A stretch of DNA of 64,000 bases from SIAJ01 sp963773845 (GCA_963773845.1 CAVZCU010000011.1:372001-436000); one strand, 5' to 3'. Shown: positions 9,737 through 19,964, numbered from the stretch's first letter. Notes: a model not told the origin generated them from the sequence alone. Translations and numbers: made by a program.

Positions 9737-10462
9737 TCACGGCGGGGCTGCCAATTCGAGCCGCCCGTCGTTTCGCGAGCCAATTCTTGCGCCTGCAATC
9801 AATCCAGGCGAGATCGACAACAAGACAACCACGATAATCACCTTCTCGACGTGCTTGGCGGTTCGGAAATCTTCGCCGAATATACTCTTGAGTGGCTGGT
9901 CGATCACGGGGGTCAACAGATAGCCGAGCGTGAGCATGCCGCCCACCCAAAGGATTGCCCCGACTACCGTAAACGTGAGAAACCTCCGAAATGGCATTCG
10001 CCCAATCCCCGCGACCACCGGGGCAAAAGTGCGGATAATTGGCATGAACTGGGCGATGATGATCGTCTTGCCGCCGTGCCGTTGATAAAAAGCCTGCGCT
10101 TTGAGCAGGTACGATTTGCGGAAGAACAACGATTCATCCTTCGTAAATAATCGTGGCCCGGCGGTGGCGCCAATTCGATAGCCGGTGCTATTCCCAACGA
10201 TCGCAGCCACACACAGCAAGAGCATCAGCCAATGCAGTGGCCAGCCCGCGTCCCAGGCCACGATGCCGACCGTAACCAGAAGCGAATCGCCGGGCAGAAA
10301 GAAGCCGACGAGTAATCCCGTCTCAGAAAAAATCACGAGCGCAACCGCGATGAAGGCCGCGGTCATGATTTCGGGCTGGGCCAGCACCTTCAGCAAGCCT
10401 TCCATGTCGAAGGTGATAACCTTGCCGAAGACTTGCTCAATTTGGTCGAACAGGCGCCCCAT
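9737..10462 (-). CDS. DedA family membrane protein
   Basis: A 241-residue polytopic protein with the DedA/SNARE-associated (VTT) domain. The marker sequences are LVGFFLPGDSLLVTVG near residue 52 and FMPIIRTFAPVVAGIGRMP near residue 145. These match the family pattern with conserved Gly-Asp and Arg residues. Hydrophobic segments lie at about 35-70, 78-98, 142-162, 170-195 and 212-235. Family members are thought to move lipids (undecaprenyl phosphate or phosphatidylethanolamine) across the inner membrane; the exact substrate cannot be told. The gene is followed by the PH-like membrane protein gene. Confidence 0.92.
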   Translation of the reverse strand: MGRLFDQIEQVFGKVITFDMEGLLKVLAQPEIMTAAFIAVALVIFSETGLLVGFFLPGDSLLVTVGIVAWDAGWPLHWLMLLLCVAAIVGNSTGYRIGATAGPRLFTKDESLFFRKSYLLKAQAFYQRHGGKTIIIAQFMPIIRTFAPVVAGIGRMPFRRFLTFTVVGAILWVGGMLTLGYLLTPVIDQPLKSIFGEDFRTAKHVEKVIIVVVLLSISPGLIAGARIGSRNDGRLELAAPP

Positions 10463-10548
10463 GCGAGATCCTCAAAGGTTCAGTCAATAACGTCAGAGTA
10501 ACTCACAGGGGGCAGTTGCGCGAAGGCCAAGTGGCGCGGCTGCCGAGC

Positions 10549-10998
10549 TCACTTCTTCTTCATCACGATCAGGAACTGCTTGTTCTCCTTGGTCGAGGAG
10601 AATTCCTTCGGCCGTTCGACTTTGTCGCCGCGGTCGGCCCAGCAGATCGTGATCGTGTCCTTGTCAACCTTAATGATGCCCAGCATCGGCTTGCCAGCCT
10701 CGGGCCCATTCTTGGGCGTCAAGTCGATGGCGGCCGGCTTTTGCGAGGGATCGATGACGGCCGTCGCTTCCTTATCCTCGCCCTTATCGCCCTTTTTGAA
10801 GCTCACAGTCAACGTGTCGCCTTTGATTGTGATGGAAACAGTGTTCAAGAAATCATCGGGCGCTGGTGCGCCAGCCCGGGTCATCGACGTTGCCAGATAC
10901 TTCCCTTCAATAGGCTTGAGAAACTTCTTGGTGGCATCCTCCGCCATGCCAACGGCGGCAAACAAGAGTAGCACAGCAACGGTCGCGACGCGTTCCAT
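10549..10998 (-). CDS. Exported TIGR03067-type protein
   Basis: A 149-residue protein with a short signal peptide (hydrophobic MERVATVAVLLLFAAVGMAE). The rest has the layout of the planctomycete TIGR03067 domain: an opening EGKYLATS segment, alternating strands (VSITIKGDTLTVSFKKGD, then AAIDLTP), and a final FLIVMKKK strand. Function of the family is unknown; it is probably periplasmic. The start ATG at 10998 gives a standard signal sequence. A second, more divergent member lies at 24486-25028. Confidence 0.8.
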   Translation of the reverse strand: MERVATVAVLLLFAAVGMAEDATKKFLKPIEGKYLATSMTRAGAPAPDDFLNTVSITIKGDTLTVSFKKGDKGEDKEATAVIDPSQKPAAIDLTPKNGPEAGKPMLGIIKVDKDTITICWADRGDKVERPKEFSSTKENKQFLIVMKKK

Positions 10999-11059
10999 GG
11001 TCGTCTCCGGTTGGACAGGCGAATGGTTTAGGATAGTGAGTCGGATTGGGAAGAGTCAT

Positions 11060-12073
11060 CTACATCAACGCCGTTCCCTCATCATACCCGAACATCCGGT
11101 TGAAATTCTGCACGGCCACGCCGCTCGCGCCGCGGATGAGGTTGTCCTCGCACGCCAACAGAACGATACGGCCACGGATCAGTTTCACGCAGACGTCCAG
11201 AAAGTTCGTGTACGACGTATCCTTCGTCGCCGGGAGGTTTTCACGGACGCGAACGAACGGCGCCTTCTCGTAGCACTCGCGCAAAAGTTCAACGAGTTCG
11301 TCCTCGGTGACCTCCCTGGTCGGCGTGGCGTAGATGGTCGAAAAGATGCCTCGATCCATCGGCACGAGGTGCGGCGTGAAGAACACTTCGACCGGCTCGC
11401 CAGCCGCGTCGGCGAGGGCTTGCTCGATCTCGGGGGTATGGCGATGCTTCCCGACGCTGTACGCCGACACGCTCTCGTTGCATTCCGGGAAGTGCGTATG
11501 CAACTTGGGCGTCCGACCCGCGCCCGATACGCCGCTGCAGCTATTGACAATGATGTTCTTCAGATCAATCAGCTTGTTCGCGGCGAGTGGCGCTAGCCCA
11601 ATGATCGCAGTCTGTGGATAACAACCGGGGTTGGCGACAAGATCGGCTGAGTCGATCTGCTCGCCGTACAATTCCGGCAGACCATAAACCGCCTTTGACA
11701 AGTTCTCGACATCATGCGGCGGCTCGCCGTAATAGGCTTCAAACACCTTCGGATCACGCAATCGATAATCGGCACTCAAATCAACCACGCGAATCCCCTG
11801 GTCCAATAGCGGCTTGACGCATGTGGCACTCGCTCCGTGCGGCAAGCAACTGAAGGCGCACTGCACGCCGCGAACCTTCAAATCATCCGGATCGAACGGT
11901 TCGCAATTCAGATCGATGCGCCCGAAAAGCGACGGGTGCAATTCGGCAATGGCGGGTGTGCCTTCCTGACGCGAAGTGACCGCCTCGATTCGCGCGTTCG
12001 GATGGCGGAGGAGGATCTTGATGAGTTCGGCGGCGGTGTATCCGGAACCGCCAAGGATTGCAACTTTGGTCAT
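11060..12073 (-). CDS. argC: N-acetyl-gamma-glutamyl-phosphate reductase
   Basis: A 337-residue enzyme of arginine biosynthesis that reduces N-acetylglutamyl phosphate to the semialdehyde using NADPH. The Rossmann motif ILGGSGYTAAELIKILLRHP is at the N-terminus. The catalytic Cys is in ANPGCYPQTA near residue 150. The active-site His region HRHTPEIEQAL follows near residue 208. Length matches type I ArgC. No other arginine gene is adjacent. It is divergent from the amidase gene, with 112 bases between; that gap holds inverted copies of a GGACAGGATGAACAGGATT-like sequence (about 12087-12110 and 12152-12171). Confidence 0.95.
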   Translation of the reverse strand: MTKVAILGGSGYTAAELIKILLRHPNARIEAVTSRQEGTPAIAELHPSLFGRIDLNCEPFDPDDLKVRGVQCAFSCLPHGASATCVKPLLDQGIRVVDLSADYRLRDPKVFEAYYGEPPHDVENLSKAVYGLPELYGEQIDSADLVANPGCYPQTAIIGLAPLAANKLIDLKNIIVNSCSGVSGAGRTPKLHTHFPECNESVSAYSVGKHRHTPEIEQALADAAGEPVEVFFTPHLVPMDRGIFSTIYATPTREVTEDELVELLRECYEKAPFVRVRENLPATKDTSYTNFLDVCVKLIRGRIVLLACEDNLIRGASGVAVQNFNRMFGYDEGTALM

Positions 12074-12185
12074 GGAAGCTCAATTGGACAGGATTGACAG
12101 GATGAACAGGATTCCAACCTTCGGCCTTTGCCCCCTCCATTCAATCTTGTAAATCCTGTTCATCCTGTCCAAGTGGTTTTTCGTT

Positions 12186-13504
12186 ATGCACACTATAGCA
12201 TCCGCGGCCCTAGCGATTCGCCAGGGCGAAATCACTCCGATCGAGTTGCTCGAAGCGTGTCTCGGCCGGATCGACCAACTCGAAGAGCGCATTCGCGCCT
12301 GGGTGCTCGTGGACAAGGAGCTTGCTCGGGCCGACGCGGTTCGCTTGACCGATGAGTTGAAAAAGGGCGTCGATCGCGGTCCCCTGCATGGCATCCCGAT
12401 TGGCGTCAAAGACCTGTTCGATGTTTTCGACTGGCCGACCGCCGCCGGGTCGAAGCGCTGGGCAAACAGCTACGCGCGTCAAGACTGCCCGGCCGTCGCC
12501 CGATTGCGCGAAGCGGGCGCCGTGCTCATGGGCAAAACGGTCACGGTCGCCTATGCCGCGTTCGATCCGCCCGCAACCAAAAACCCGTGGAACGCCGATC
12601 GCACGCCTGGCGGATCGAGCAGCGGCTCAGCGGCGGCCGTGGCCTGCGGCATGTGTCTCGGAGCCCTCGGTTCGCAAACTGGCGGCTCCATCACCCGGCC
12701 GGCATCGTATTGCGGCGTTTACGGTCTCAAGCCGACTCACAGCCGAATCAGTCTGGAGGGCGTGGTGCCATTCGCGCCATCGCTCGACCACGCTGGAGTC
12801 ATTGCGGGCAGCGTTCGCGATGTGGCCATCATATATCAACCGTTGGCCTGGACGGGTGAAGGGCCCGCGCCCGTCAATTTGGCGAGCGAACTGGCCACCC
12901 ATTGCTGAAACGGCTGGGCTTGCCCGGCGGAATCTTCGAACAGAAGGTCGAGCCAGTCATGGCACGCGCTTTCAACGAACTCATCGAGAGACTTCGCGAC
13001 GCGGGTTGGAGCATCGAGACCTATCCACTTCCCGAGTCCGCCGCCGACATATTCTGGCACCATCGCCAAATCATGTCCGCCGAGGCAGCCGCATTTCACG
13101 GCAAGCGCTTTCGTCGCTATCCGGACGACTATCCGCCGAAGATGAGCGAAATACTCGAGGAAGGCCTGGCACTTTCAGGCCGCGACTTGTTGGTTGCTCA
13201 ACGGCATCAGCAGGCGCTTCGCAAGGAGATCGACGAACGCTTCCCTCATCCGATTGAAGCGTATCTTGCTCCCGCCACACAGGACGCACCCCCGGACTCA
13301 TCGACCACGGGACCAAACCTCTTTCAGGCGCCCTGGAGTTACATGGGTTTGCCGACGATTTCCCTGCCGTTCGCCTGGACCGACGACGGCCTGCCGCTGT
13401 GCGTGCAGGTCGCGGGTAATCATTGGTCGGAAGACGAATTGATTGGCGTCGCGGTCGCGCTCGAAAAGGACATCGCATTCGAGCGCCGTGAAGTGCCGGG
13501 CTAA
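12186..13504 (+). CDS. Amidase (amidase signature family), frameshifted
   Basis: The first part (12186-12908) carries the whole Ser-cisSer-Lys catalytic site: Lys in GIPIGVKDLFD near residue 76, then TPGGSSSGSAAAVACGM, then GSQTGGSITRPASYCGVYGLKPT. The second part (to 13504, different frame) carries the family C-terminus, with LGLPGGIF at its start and WSYMGLPTISLPF near the end. The two join if one base is gained or lost near 12885-12905. GatA and general amidases share this signature; no gatB or gatC is present, so I call it an amidase acting on an unknown amide. ATG at 12186. Confidence 0.85.
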
Positions 13505-13685
13505 CAAGATTCCGAAGCGATGAAATGAGGCGGCACGTGAACCGCTTGGGTTGAGAAATTCGTTCGGGATGGTGACGCCCACCCCTTCTCAAAACCATTT
13601 GACAGGGAAAACCGCGCTTCCCGGGACAATACGAAAGGGATTGGAATGACAACCGGAATCGGCATCCGGAACCGATGGAAATTGT

Positions 13686-14675
13686 TCATGCTGCTGCTCG
13701 CGTCGGGGTTGCGGACGCCGTCAGCGGCTTGAACGCTTTCACAACCAGGAATCGACCAATCAGTCGTTCCAGGGCCGGCAAGGGAAACCAACGCCAAACG
13801 TAGGGCAACTCGGAACGCCGCAGATGCCGCTTGTAGACGTGTACGTCGGCAAAGACTGAAAAGCCCTCTCGCAACTCCCTGCGCGTAAATCGGCCGGGCA
13901 GACTGCGGAGCGGCACGAACAGATGTCGCCAAGGCATGAGCAGCGTCTGCCAGCGGGCCGCGTCGTACTTGGAAGGAAGCACGACGAGGATCTTTCCGCC
14001 CGGCCGTAGTATGCGATACGCTTCGCCGAGTGCCGTTGCCCAGGGTACCGCCGGCGGCTCATTGAAAACGGCACAGACCACGTCGATCCGCGAATCGGGT
14101 GCGGGCAGGTGATCAAATGTTGCTTGCTCGAATCGCCCCGTCACACCGCGGGCGGCAAAGTGCTTGCGATAGAGGCGCAATCGGTCCATCGATGGATCAA
14201 CGACTGTGACATCCGCTCCACCTTCGGCATAGCGGACCCATTCGAAGCCGAGACCATCGCCCACGGCGAGCAGACTCTCGTTGGCATGCCGGCTGAATTC
14301 CAGAAACGTGTTGAGCCATTGTCCATGGCGGCGATAGCGCTTGCGATCGAGATGCTGAAACCACTCGGCGGTCAGCGGTTGCAGCGAGCCGCCCGCCGGA
14401 TTGTCGCTTGGGAACACTCGCCAGATATCGCGCCGGGCCAGTTGCTCGGCAAGTGTCGCGTCCGGTTCGGGCTCGACCACGGGCAGGGGCTGCGGTGTCG
14501 GCGCAACCTCCCAGGCGTAAACAGGTTGAATGGTCGGCAGGGGCATCGACACGGCCCTCCTGGCCTCGTCCAGCTCATGGGAATAACCCGGGTGATTCGG
14601 CCCGTCAAGGCGGACCGGGCTGGCGGCGTCGGCCGGGAAAGAGGCCTCATCGGGGCGGTCGGAGTGTGGTACCAT
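13686..14675 (-). CDS. Class I SAM-dependent methyltransferase-like protein
   Basis: About 329 residues when started at ATG 14675. The N-terminal 100 residues are Pro-rich and then helical (DIWRVFPSDNPAGGSLQPL). The methyltransferase fold follows: motif I LLAVGDGLGFEWVRYAEGG, an acidic residue in VTVVDPSM, and EAYRILRPGGKILVVLPSKY, the usual strand before the final helix pair. Substrate unknown. The frame stays open to 14918 but that extension is antisense to the GNAT gene and is not used; a later start such as ATG in SMPLPTIQP is also possible. Confidence 0.8.
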   Translation of the reverse strand: MVPHSDRPDEASFPADAASPVRLDGPNHPGYSHELDEARRAVSMPLPTIQPVYAWEVAPTPQPLPVVEPEPDATLAEQLARRDIWRVFPSDNPAGGSLQPLTAEWFQHLDRKRYRRHGQWLNTFLEFSRHANESLLAVGDGLGFEWVRYAEGGADVTVVDPSMDRLRLYRKHFAARGVTGRFEQATFDHLPAPDSRIDVVCAVFNEPPAVPWATALGEAYRILRPGGKILVVLPSKYDAARWQTLLMPWRHLFVPLRSLPGRFTRRELREGFSVFADVHVYKRHLRRSELPYVWRWFPLPALERLIGRFLVVKAFKPLTASATPTRAAA

Positions 14676-14706
14676 GACCCCGTCAACTCTCCGAGGGAGG
14701 GAAAAC

Positions 14707-15137
14707 ATGCCGTTGAGTCTTCGCCCGCTGGAGCAGGGAGATTTTTCCCGCGGGTTTCTGGAATCGCTCGCCCATCTGGCCCCCGTCGATTTGACGGTCG
14801 AGGAGGCAATTCGCATTTGGCGCGGGCGAAACGCGGCCGGCGTTCGCACGGTCGTTGCCGTGGATGAATCCGGGCAGGTCATGGGCACTGCCAGCCTCAT
14901 CCTGGAACACAAGTTCATTCACAAGGGCGGCACGATTGGGCACATCGAGGACGTGGCCGTCCATCCGGATCACGAAGGCAAGGGCGTCGGCTCCGCCGTC
15001 GTCCGGCGCTGATTGAATTGGCCCGCCATTCGGGCTGCTACAAGGTCATTCTGAGCTGCAACGACCAGAACATCGCATTCTACTCCAAACTCGGCTTCCG
15101 CCGCCACGACAATGGGTTGCGCATCGATCTAAAATAA
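14707..15137 (+). CDS. GNAT acetyltransferase (GNA1-like), frameshifted near its middle
   Basis: ATG 14707 follows a strong GAGGGAGGG ribosome-binding site. The first part ends with TIGHIEDVAVHPDHEGKGVGS, the acetyl-CoA binding motif (R/Q-x-x-G-x-G/A type) of GNAT enzymes, and then meets a stop at 15010. The next frame continues the family without a gap: ALIELARHSGCYKVILSCN and IAFYSKLGFRRHDNG, ending at TAA 15135-15137. The wording is close to eukaryote-type glucosamine-6-phosphate N-acetyltransferase, so the substrate may be glucosamine phosphate; that is inference. Restored length is 143 residues, normal for the family. One base is lost near 15000-15008. Confidence 0.85.
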
Positions 15138-15330
15138 GCACTGGAAAACCCCGGGCAGCGTCATCAAGAAGCAGCAGCAGCGCATACCCCATCGCGGATC
15201 ATCTGGAATTCATGCGGCGTCGTAAGGCAATTCATTCCACGGAATAAATGGGTGTCGTTTCGTTGCACAGGAAGCCCATAGCGATTCAACGCCGCGAGAC
15301 GGCAAGATTGCGCAACCTGCGAGGCCGGAT

Positions 15331-15852
15331 ATGGATGCTGATCCACTTGATGGACTCCAATGGGACGAATCCGCTGGCCGCTGGTACGGACTCATCGATG
15401 TCGCCCTCGCCGGCAGAATTGAGATCGTGGTTCAAGGCGGTCGGCGCGATCCGGCTATTCCCCTGGCGCTGGCCAAGTTGGCGTTTTCGCTTATTCAGCC
15501 ACGCATCGACGAGGCCCAGACATTCGCGGCGAAGGAACTCCTGGAGTATTACAACGTCTTCAACGCCCACCTGGCCAACGGCGAACAGCTCACCGAGGCG
15601 GAGTTTGCCAGTCGATTGGAACTGGAAGCGATTTCCTTCAAGGAGAAGGGGAGTTCCACCCTGGAGTTCAAGCACAGCCTTTATCGCGGATACCGCAACT
15701 GGGAGGGCGGCATGATAGTGGTGATGGCGCGCTTCGACGGCGAGTTCCGCAAAGCGGCATGGGTCACGGCTGCCGATGCTGAGGAGTGGCGAGAACAGCG
15801 ACGCGGGAAACTACAAAATACGAATCCGACGACCGGCGAGCCGCCGACGTAA
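15331..15852 (+). CDS. Hypothetical protein
   Basis: A 173-residue acidic, soluble protein that I do not recognise. It begins with an acidic patch (MDADPLDGLQWDESAGRWYG), followed by alternating strands and a long helix (LALAKLAFSLIQPRIDEAQ), then YRGYRNWEGGMIVVMARF and a charged tail. The layout recalls small DUF6985/DUF2262-like proteins of toxin-immunity regions, but this is a weak resemblance. It ends 20 bases before the left end of the IS110 palindrome. Sequence 15138-15330 upstream shows no gene. Confidence 0.6.
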   Translation: MDADPLDGLQWDESAGRWYGLIDVALAGRIEIVVQGGRRDPAIPLALAKLAFSLIQPRIDEAQTFAAKELLEYYNVFNAHLANGEQLTEAEFASRLELEAISFKEKGSSTLEFKHSLYRGYRNWEGGMIVVMARFDGEFRKAAWVTAADAEEWREQRRGKLQNTNPTTGEPPT

Positions 15853-15872
15853 CAGCTTTGTTTAAGCTGCTG

Positions 15873-17759
15873 TACGCCAACGGCGTTCAATCTCGAAGCC
15901 CAGTTGGCTATAGGTGGGGTGGAAAAGGGGATGCCTCGAAAGTGGAATGGTGTTCGGTAACGACTACCGGTTCCACGTACAGGAGGTCATCCCCGTGAAG
16001 AGCAGAGCATACCGTGCCGTCGATGTCAATCGAATTGAACTCGATGATTGGCTCGCCGGCCGCGAGGGCTTGGTGGTGCATGCGGGATTGGACATCGGCA
16101 AGGAGTGGATCTACGGCACGCTGCGTTGGGGCGTCGGCGATTTCGATCGCCCGTGGCGAGTACGCAATCCCGCGGACGTGATTCGGCTGGCGGAGTTGTT
16201 GCGTGATGTGGGCCAGGGCCGGCAATTGATCGTCGCGATGGAGCCGACCGGGACCTACGGCGATGCGGCGCGGCAGGCGCTGGAGCGGGCGGGCGTGGTC
16301 GTGCATCGGGTCAGTCCGAAGATGGCGTCGGACTATGCGGAGGTGTTCGATGGCGTGCCGTCGCAGCACGACGGCAAGGACGCGGCGGTGGTCGCTGAGT
16401 TGGCAGCGCAAGGCAAGAGTTGGCCGTGGCCGATGCCGAAGCCAACCGAGATCGAGCAGGAGCTGGCGTATCAAGTCGATTGGCTCGATGGCCAGCGTCG
16501 TCAGATGATGCAGTGGTGCGGTCGGGTCGAGGCGTTGTTGAGTCGGCATTGGCCGGAAGCGACGCGGATCGTGCCGTTGTGTTCGGGAACGATGTTGGCG
16601 TGTCTGGCCGAGTACGGCGGGCCGCGTGGATTGGCGCTGGCGTTGGATGGCGTGGAGCGCGTGCGAAGTTGGGGCCGATGCTTCTTGAGCGAAGAGAAAC
16701 GCAGGCGTTGGTGTTGAGTGCGCGGTCGACGGTGGGCGTGGCGATGGGCCCTTGGGATGAAGAGCGCTTGCGTCGATTCGTTCGGCAAATCCAGGGCTGT
16801 CGTCGCGAGATGGCGATGGCGCGACGGCGGATGCGGGCGTTGACGCGTGATCATGCGGGGATCGTGGCGATGAGCGCGGTGGTCGGGATCGGGACGGCGT
16901 GCGTGTTGTGGGTGGAACTGGGCGATCCGAGCGCGTACCATTGCGGGTCGGCGTATCGCAAGGCGATGGGGTTGAACTTGGCGGAGTGCTCGAGCGGCCA
17001 GTGGCAAGGAAAGCTGCGGATCAGCAAGCGTGGTTCGTCGGAGGTGCGGCGGTGGTTGTATCTGGCGGCGTTGCGCTGGCTGAGGCAGGAGCCGGTGCGG
17101 GGTTGGTATCGGCGTCAGAAGGCGCTGCGTCGTGGCGAAGGCAAGGCGGCGGTGATCGGCGTGATGCGGAAATTGGCGTTGGCGTTGTATCGGGTCGGCG
17201 GGCGTGGCGAGGCGTTTGATCGACACCAGTTGTATCGAACGGTGACATCGGCGAACGCGGAGTGAGACACGCGTCGGCACGGGCGCCGACGTGAGTGGTG
17301 GTGCGGAAGGGAATCCCGAACGAAAGGAGCGCGCATTGACGCGAGTGCAGACGACGCCTCTGTTGTGCCACCTTCTTCAACAACCCTTAGCGCCCCTCGC
17401 GGAGTGCCAAGCCCAGTTTCGAGGGGCCGCAACGGAGTTCATCGGCGTGATCCTCCATGGAGCCAATTCGATGGTCCCGAACGATCGGGATACATTCCAG
17501 GCAAAAGGTTTGGGCTAGCCGATGGCCGAAGTTCAGAGGAGGCGTAGGCGACGAGTCGAGGCGGATGGACAGGAACGATGGTCGAAGGATCGAGGAGAAC
17601 GGAGGGCGGCGGACGGGGAGTGCTCGGCTGCGTCCTCCGCGGCCTGCGGCCGCGAAGGCCGCAGCCGAGCACTCCCCGTCCGTAAAGAACGTGTGGCATC
17701 CCCGAAAAAAAACGCCTTGACATGCTTAGAAAAGGGTTGAACGCGCAGCGTTCTACCCT
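15873..17759 (+). mobile_element. IS110-family element, left copy
   Basis: The unit shared with the right copy includes the transposase gene, about 120 bases upstream of it and about 490 non-coding bases downstream. No terminal inverted repeats are visible, as expected for IS110. The exact ends of the mobile unit cannot be set from one locus; the bounds given are those of the shared repeat. A long non-coding stretch on the 3' side of the gene is the arrangement described for the IS1111 subgroup, where it carries the bridge RNA. Confidence 0.75.
15995..17265 (+). pseudogene. IS110-family transposase, left copy, frameshifted
   Basis: GTG 15995 follows AGGAGG. The N-terminal RuvC-like DEDD domain shows HAGLDIGKEWIYG (first Asp), VAMEPTGTYGDAA (Glu) and SQHDGKDAAVVAELA (two Asp). 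The C-terminal Tnp domain shows VVGIGTACVLWVELGDPS and ISKRGSSEVRRWLYLAA with the catalytic Ser candidate. The frame breaks near 16699, where this copy reads GAAACGC and the right copy GAAAGCGC. Length 1271 nt; restored by one base it would be 423 residues. The site at 16932-16950 that is broken in the right copy is intact here. Confidence 0.92.
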
Positions 17760-18364
17760 GGGTCAGACGCACCGCCTCCGGCGGTCCATACCGCGAAGCG
17801 GTTATATCACGCCGCTGTTTCCGCCGCGTGATATAACGCCTTCGGCGTAAAGCCCTCGGGGCCTGCGAACCGAGGGTAGAACGCTGCGCGTTCAACCCTT
17901 TTCTAAGCATGTCAAGGCGTTTTTTTTCGGGGATGCCACACGTTCTTTACGGACGGGGAGTGCTCGGCTGCGGCCTTCGCGGCCGCAGGCCGCGGAGGAC
18001 GCAGCCGAGCACTCCCCGTCCGCTGCCCTCCGTTCTCCTCGATCCTTCGACCATCGTTCCTGTCCATCCGCCTCGACTCGTCGCCTACGCCTCCTCTGAA
18101 CTTCGGCCATCGGCTAGCCCAAACCTTTTGCCTGGAATGTATCCCGATCGCTCGGGACCATCGAATTGGCTCCATGGAGGATCACGCCGATGAACTCCGT
18201 TGCGGCCCCTCGAAACTGGGCTTGCGCTCCGCGAGGGCGCTAAGGGTTGTTGAAGAAGGTGGCACAACAGAGGCGTCGTCTGCACTCGCGTCGATGCGCG
18301 CTCCTTTCGTTCGGGATTCCCTTCCGTCCCACCACTCACGCCGGCGCCCGTGCCGACGCGTGTC
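17266..18364. other. Non-coding centre of the IS110 palindrome with large hairpins
   Basis: About 1.1 kb without a convincing gene. Each arm holds its own 21-22-bp hairpin: GACGGGGAGTGCTCGGCTGC and its complement at 17616-17683, mirrored at about 17949-18023. Both arms then carry a poly-A tract and CATGCTTAGAAAAGGGTTGA. Short frames here mirror each other and look like shadows. The spacer 17760-17872 has CCTCCGGCGG and CCTTCGGCG palindromes. Candidate location for an IS110-type guide RNA on each arm. Confidence 0.5.
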
Positions 18365-19759
18365 TCACTCCGCGTTCGCCGATGTCACCGTTCGATACAA
18401 CTGGTGTCGATCAAACGCCTCGCCACGCCCGCCGACCCGATACAACGCCAACGCCAATTTCCGCATCACGCCGATCACCGCCGCCTTGCCTTCGCCACGA
18501 CGCAGCGCCTTCTGACGCCGATACCAACCCCGCACCGGCTCCTGCCTCAGCCAGCGCAACGCCGCCAGATACAACCACCGCCGCACCTCCGACGAACCAC
18601 GCTTGCTGATCCGCAGCTTTCCTTGCCACTGGCCGCTCGAGCGCTCCGCCAAGTTCAACCCCATCGCCTTGCGATACGCCGACCCGCAATGGTACTGCGC
18701 TCGGATCGCCCAGTTCCACCCACAACACGCACGCCGTCCCGATCCCGACCACCGCGCTCATCGCCACGATCCCCGCATGATCACGCGTCAACGCCCGCAT
18801 CCGCCGTCGCGCCATCGCCATCTCGCGACGACAGCCCTGGATTTGCCGAACGAATCGACGCAAGCGCTCTTCATCCCAAGGGCCCATCGCCACGCCCACC
18901 GTCGACCGCGCGCTCAACACCAACGCCTGCGCTTTCTCTTCGCTCAAGAAGCATCGGCCCCAACTTCGCACGCGCTCCACGCCATCCAACGCCAGCGCCA
19001 ATCCACGCGGCCCGCCGTACTCGGCCAGACACGCCAACATCGTTCCCGAACACAACGGCACGATCCGCGTCGCTTCCGGCCAATGCCGACTCAACAACGC
19101 CTCGACCCGACCGCACCACTGCATCATCTGACGACGCTGGCCATCGAGCCAATCGACTTGATACGCCAGCTCCTGCTCGATCTCGGTTGGCTTCGGCATC
19201 GGCCACGGCCAACTCTTGCCTTGCGCTGCCAACTCAGCGACCACCGCCGCGTCCTTGCCGTCGTGCTGCGACGGCACGCCATCGAACACCTCCGCATAGT
19301 CCGACGCCATCTTCGGACTGACCCGATGCACGACCACGCCCGCCCGCTCCAGCGCCTGCCGCGCCGCATCGCCGTAGGTCCCGGTCGGCTCCATCGCGAC
19401 GATCAATTGCCGGCCCTGGCCCACATCACGCAACAACTCCGCCAGCCGAATCACGTCCGCGGGATTGCGTACTCGCCACGGGCGATCGAAATCGCCGACG
19501 CCCCAACGCAGCGTGCCGTAGATCCACTCCTTGCCGATGTCCAATCCCGCATGCACCACCAAGCCCTCGCGGCCGGCGAGCCAATCATCGAGTTCAATTC
19601 GATTGACATCGACGGCACGGTATGCTCTGCTCTTCACGGGGATGACCTCCTGTACGTGGAACCGGTAGTCGTTACCGAACACCATTCCACTTTCGAGGCA
19701 TCCCCTTTTCCACCCCACCTATAGCCAACTGGGCTTCGAGATTGAACGCCGTTGGCGTA
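17873..19759 (-). mobile_element. IS110-family element, right copy (inverted)
   Basis: Mirror copy of 15873-17759. It includes the transposase gene on the minus strand, its short upstream region (to 19759) and the same non-coding tail next to the centre. The few base differences from the left copy show that the two are not exact duplicates. Confidence 0.75.
18365..19637 (-). pseudogene. IS110-family transposase, right copy, frameshifted at a different site
   Basis: Same protein as the left copy, started at GTG 19637 behind AGGAGG. Here the site broken in the left copy is intact (FLSEEKAQALVLSARS), but the frame is lost near 18695: this copy reads GCGCAGTACC, the left one GCGCGTACC. The C-terminal catalytic part therefore sits in another frame (to 18365). 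Length 1273 nt, one more than a multiple of three. The two copies repair each other: combining the good halves gives an intact 423-residue enzyme. Confidence 0.92.
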
Positions 19760-19964
19760 AAGCAATTGCATTAGATCAGGCACGTTGAGAGTACTGCAAC
19801 GTCGGCGGAGGAACGTTGGCCGTCTCTTGGCTGCGGCCGGTGAAGTCCGTGTTCCCGGCTGCCAAGCCCAAGAAGCAACCGTTCCCTGGACGATGGGCTA
19901 CCTTCACGGACGGGGATTTCAGCAGGTGGCGAATGCTGGGCGCATGTAGAATTGCGGTAGTGGG

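Larger units (their letters stand above)
15873..19759. repeat. 3.9 kb near-perfect palindrome made of two inverted IS110-type units
   Basis: Positions 15873-17759 and 17873-19759 are inverted copies, 1,887 bases each, with a 113-base spacer. Corresponding positions sum to 35632 at both the outer and inner ends, so the net length is equal. The arms differ at a small number of sites: a G gained or lost near 16699, an A near 18695, substitutions around 17294-17310 and 17385-17405. The spacer contains a second, 12-bp inverted repeat (GTTATATCACGC at 17801-17812 and its complement at 17826-17837). Outside 15873 and 19759 similarity stops at once (TACGCCAACGGCG at each edge). Confidence 0.93.

Noticed and set aside
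10580..11596. 338-codon plus-strand frame
   Set aside because: Antisense to the TIGR03067 gene and argC; both real genes have clear motifs.
16501..17280. Arg/His-rich minus-strand frame over the IS110 gene
   Set aside because: Codon-shadow of a GC-rich transposase; repeated at the mirror site.
17892..18339. Short open frames on both strands in the palindrome
   Set aside because: Mirror images of the frames in the left arm with no start signal and no family similarity.
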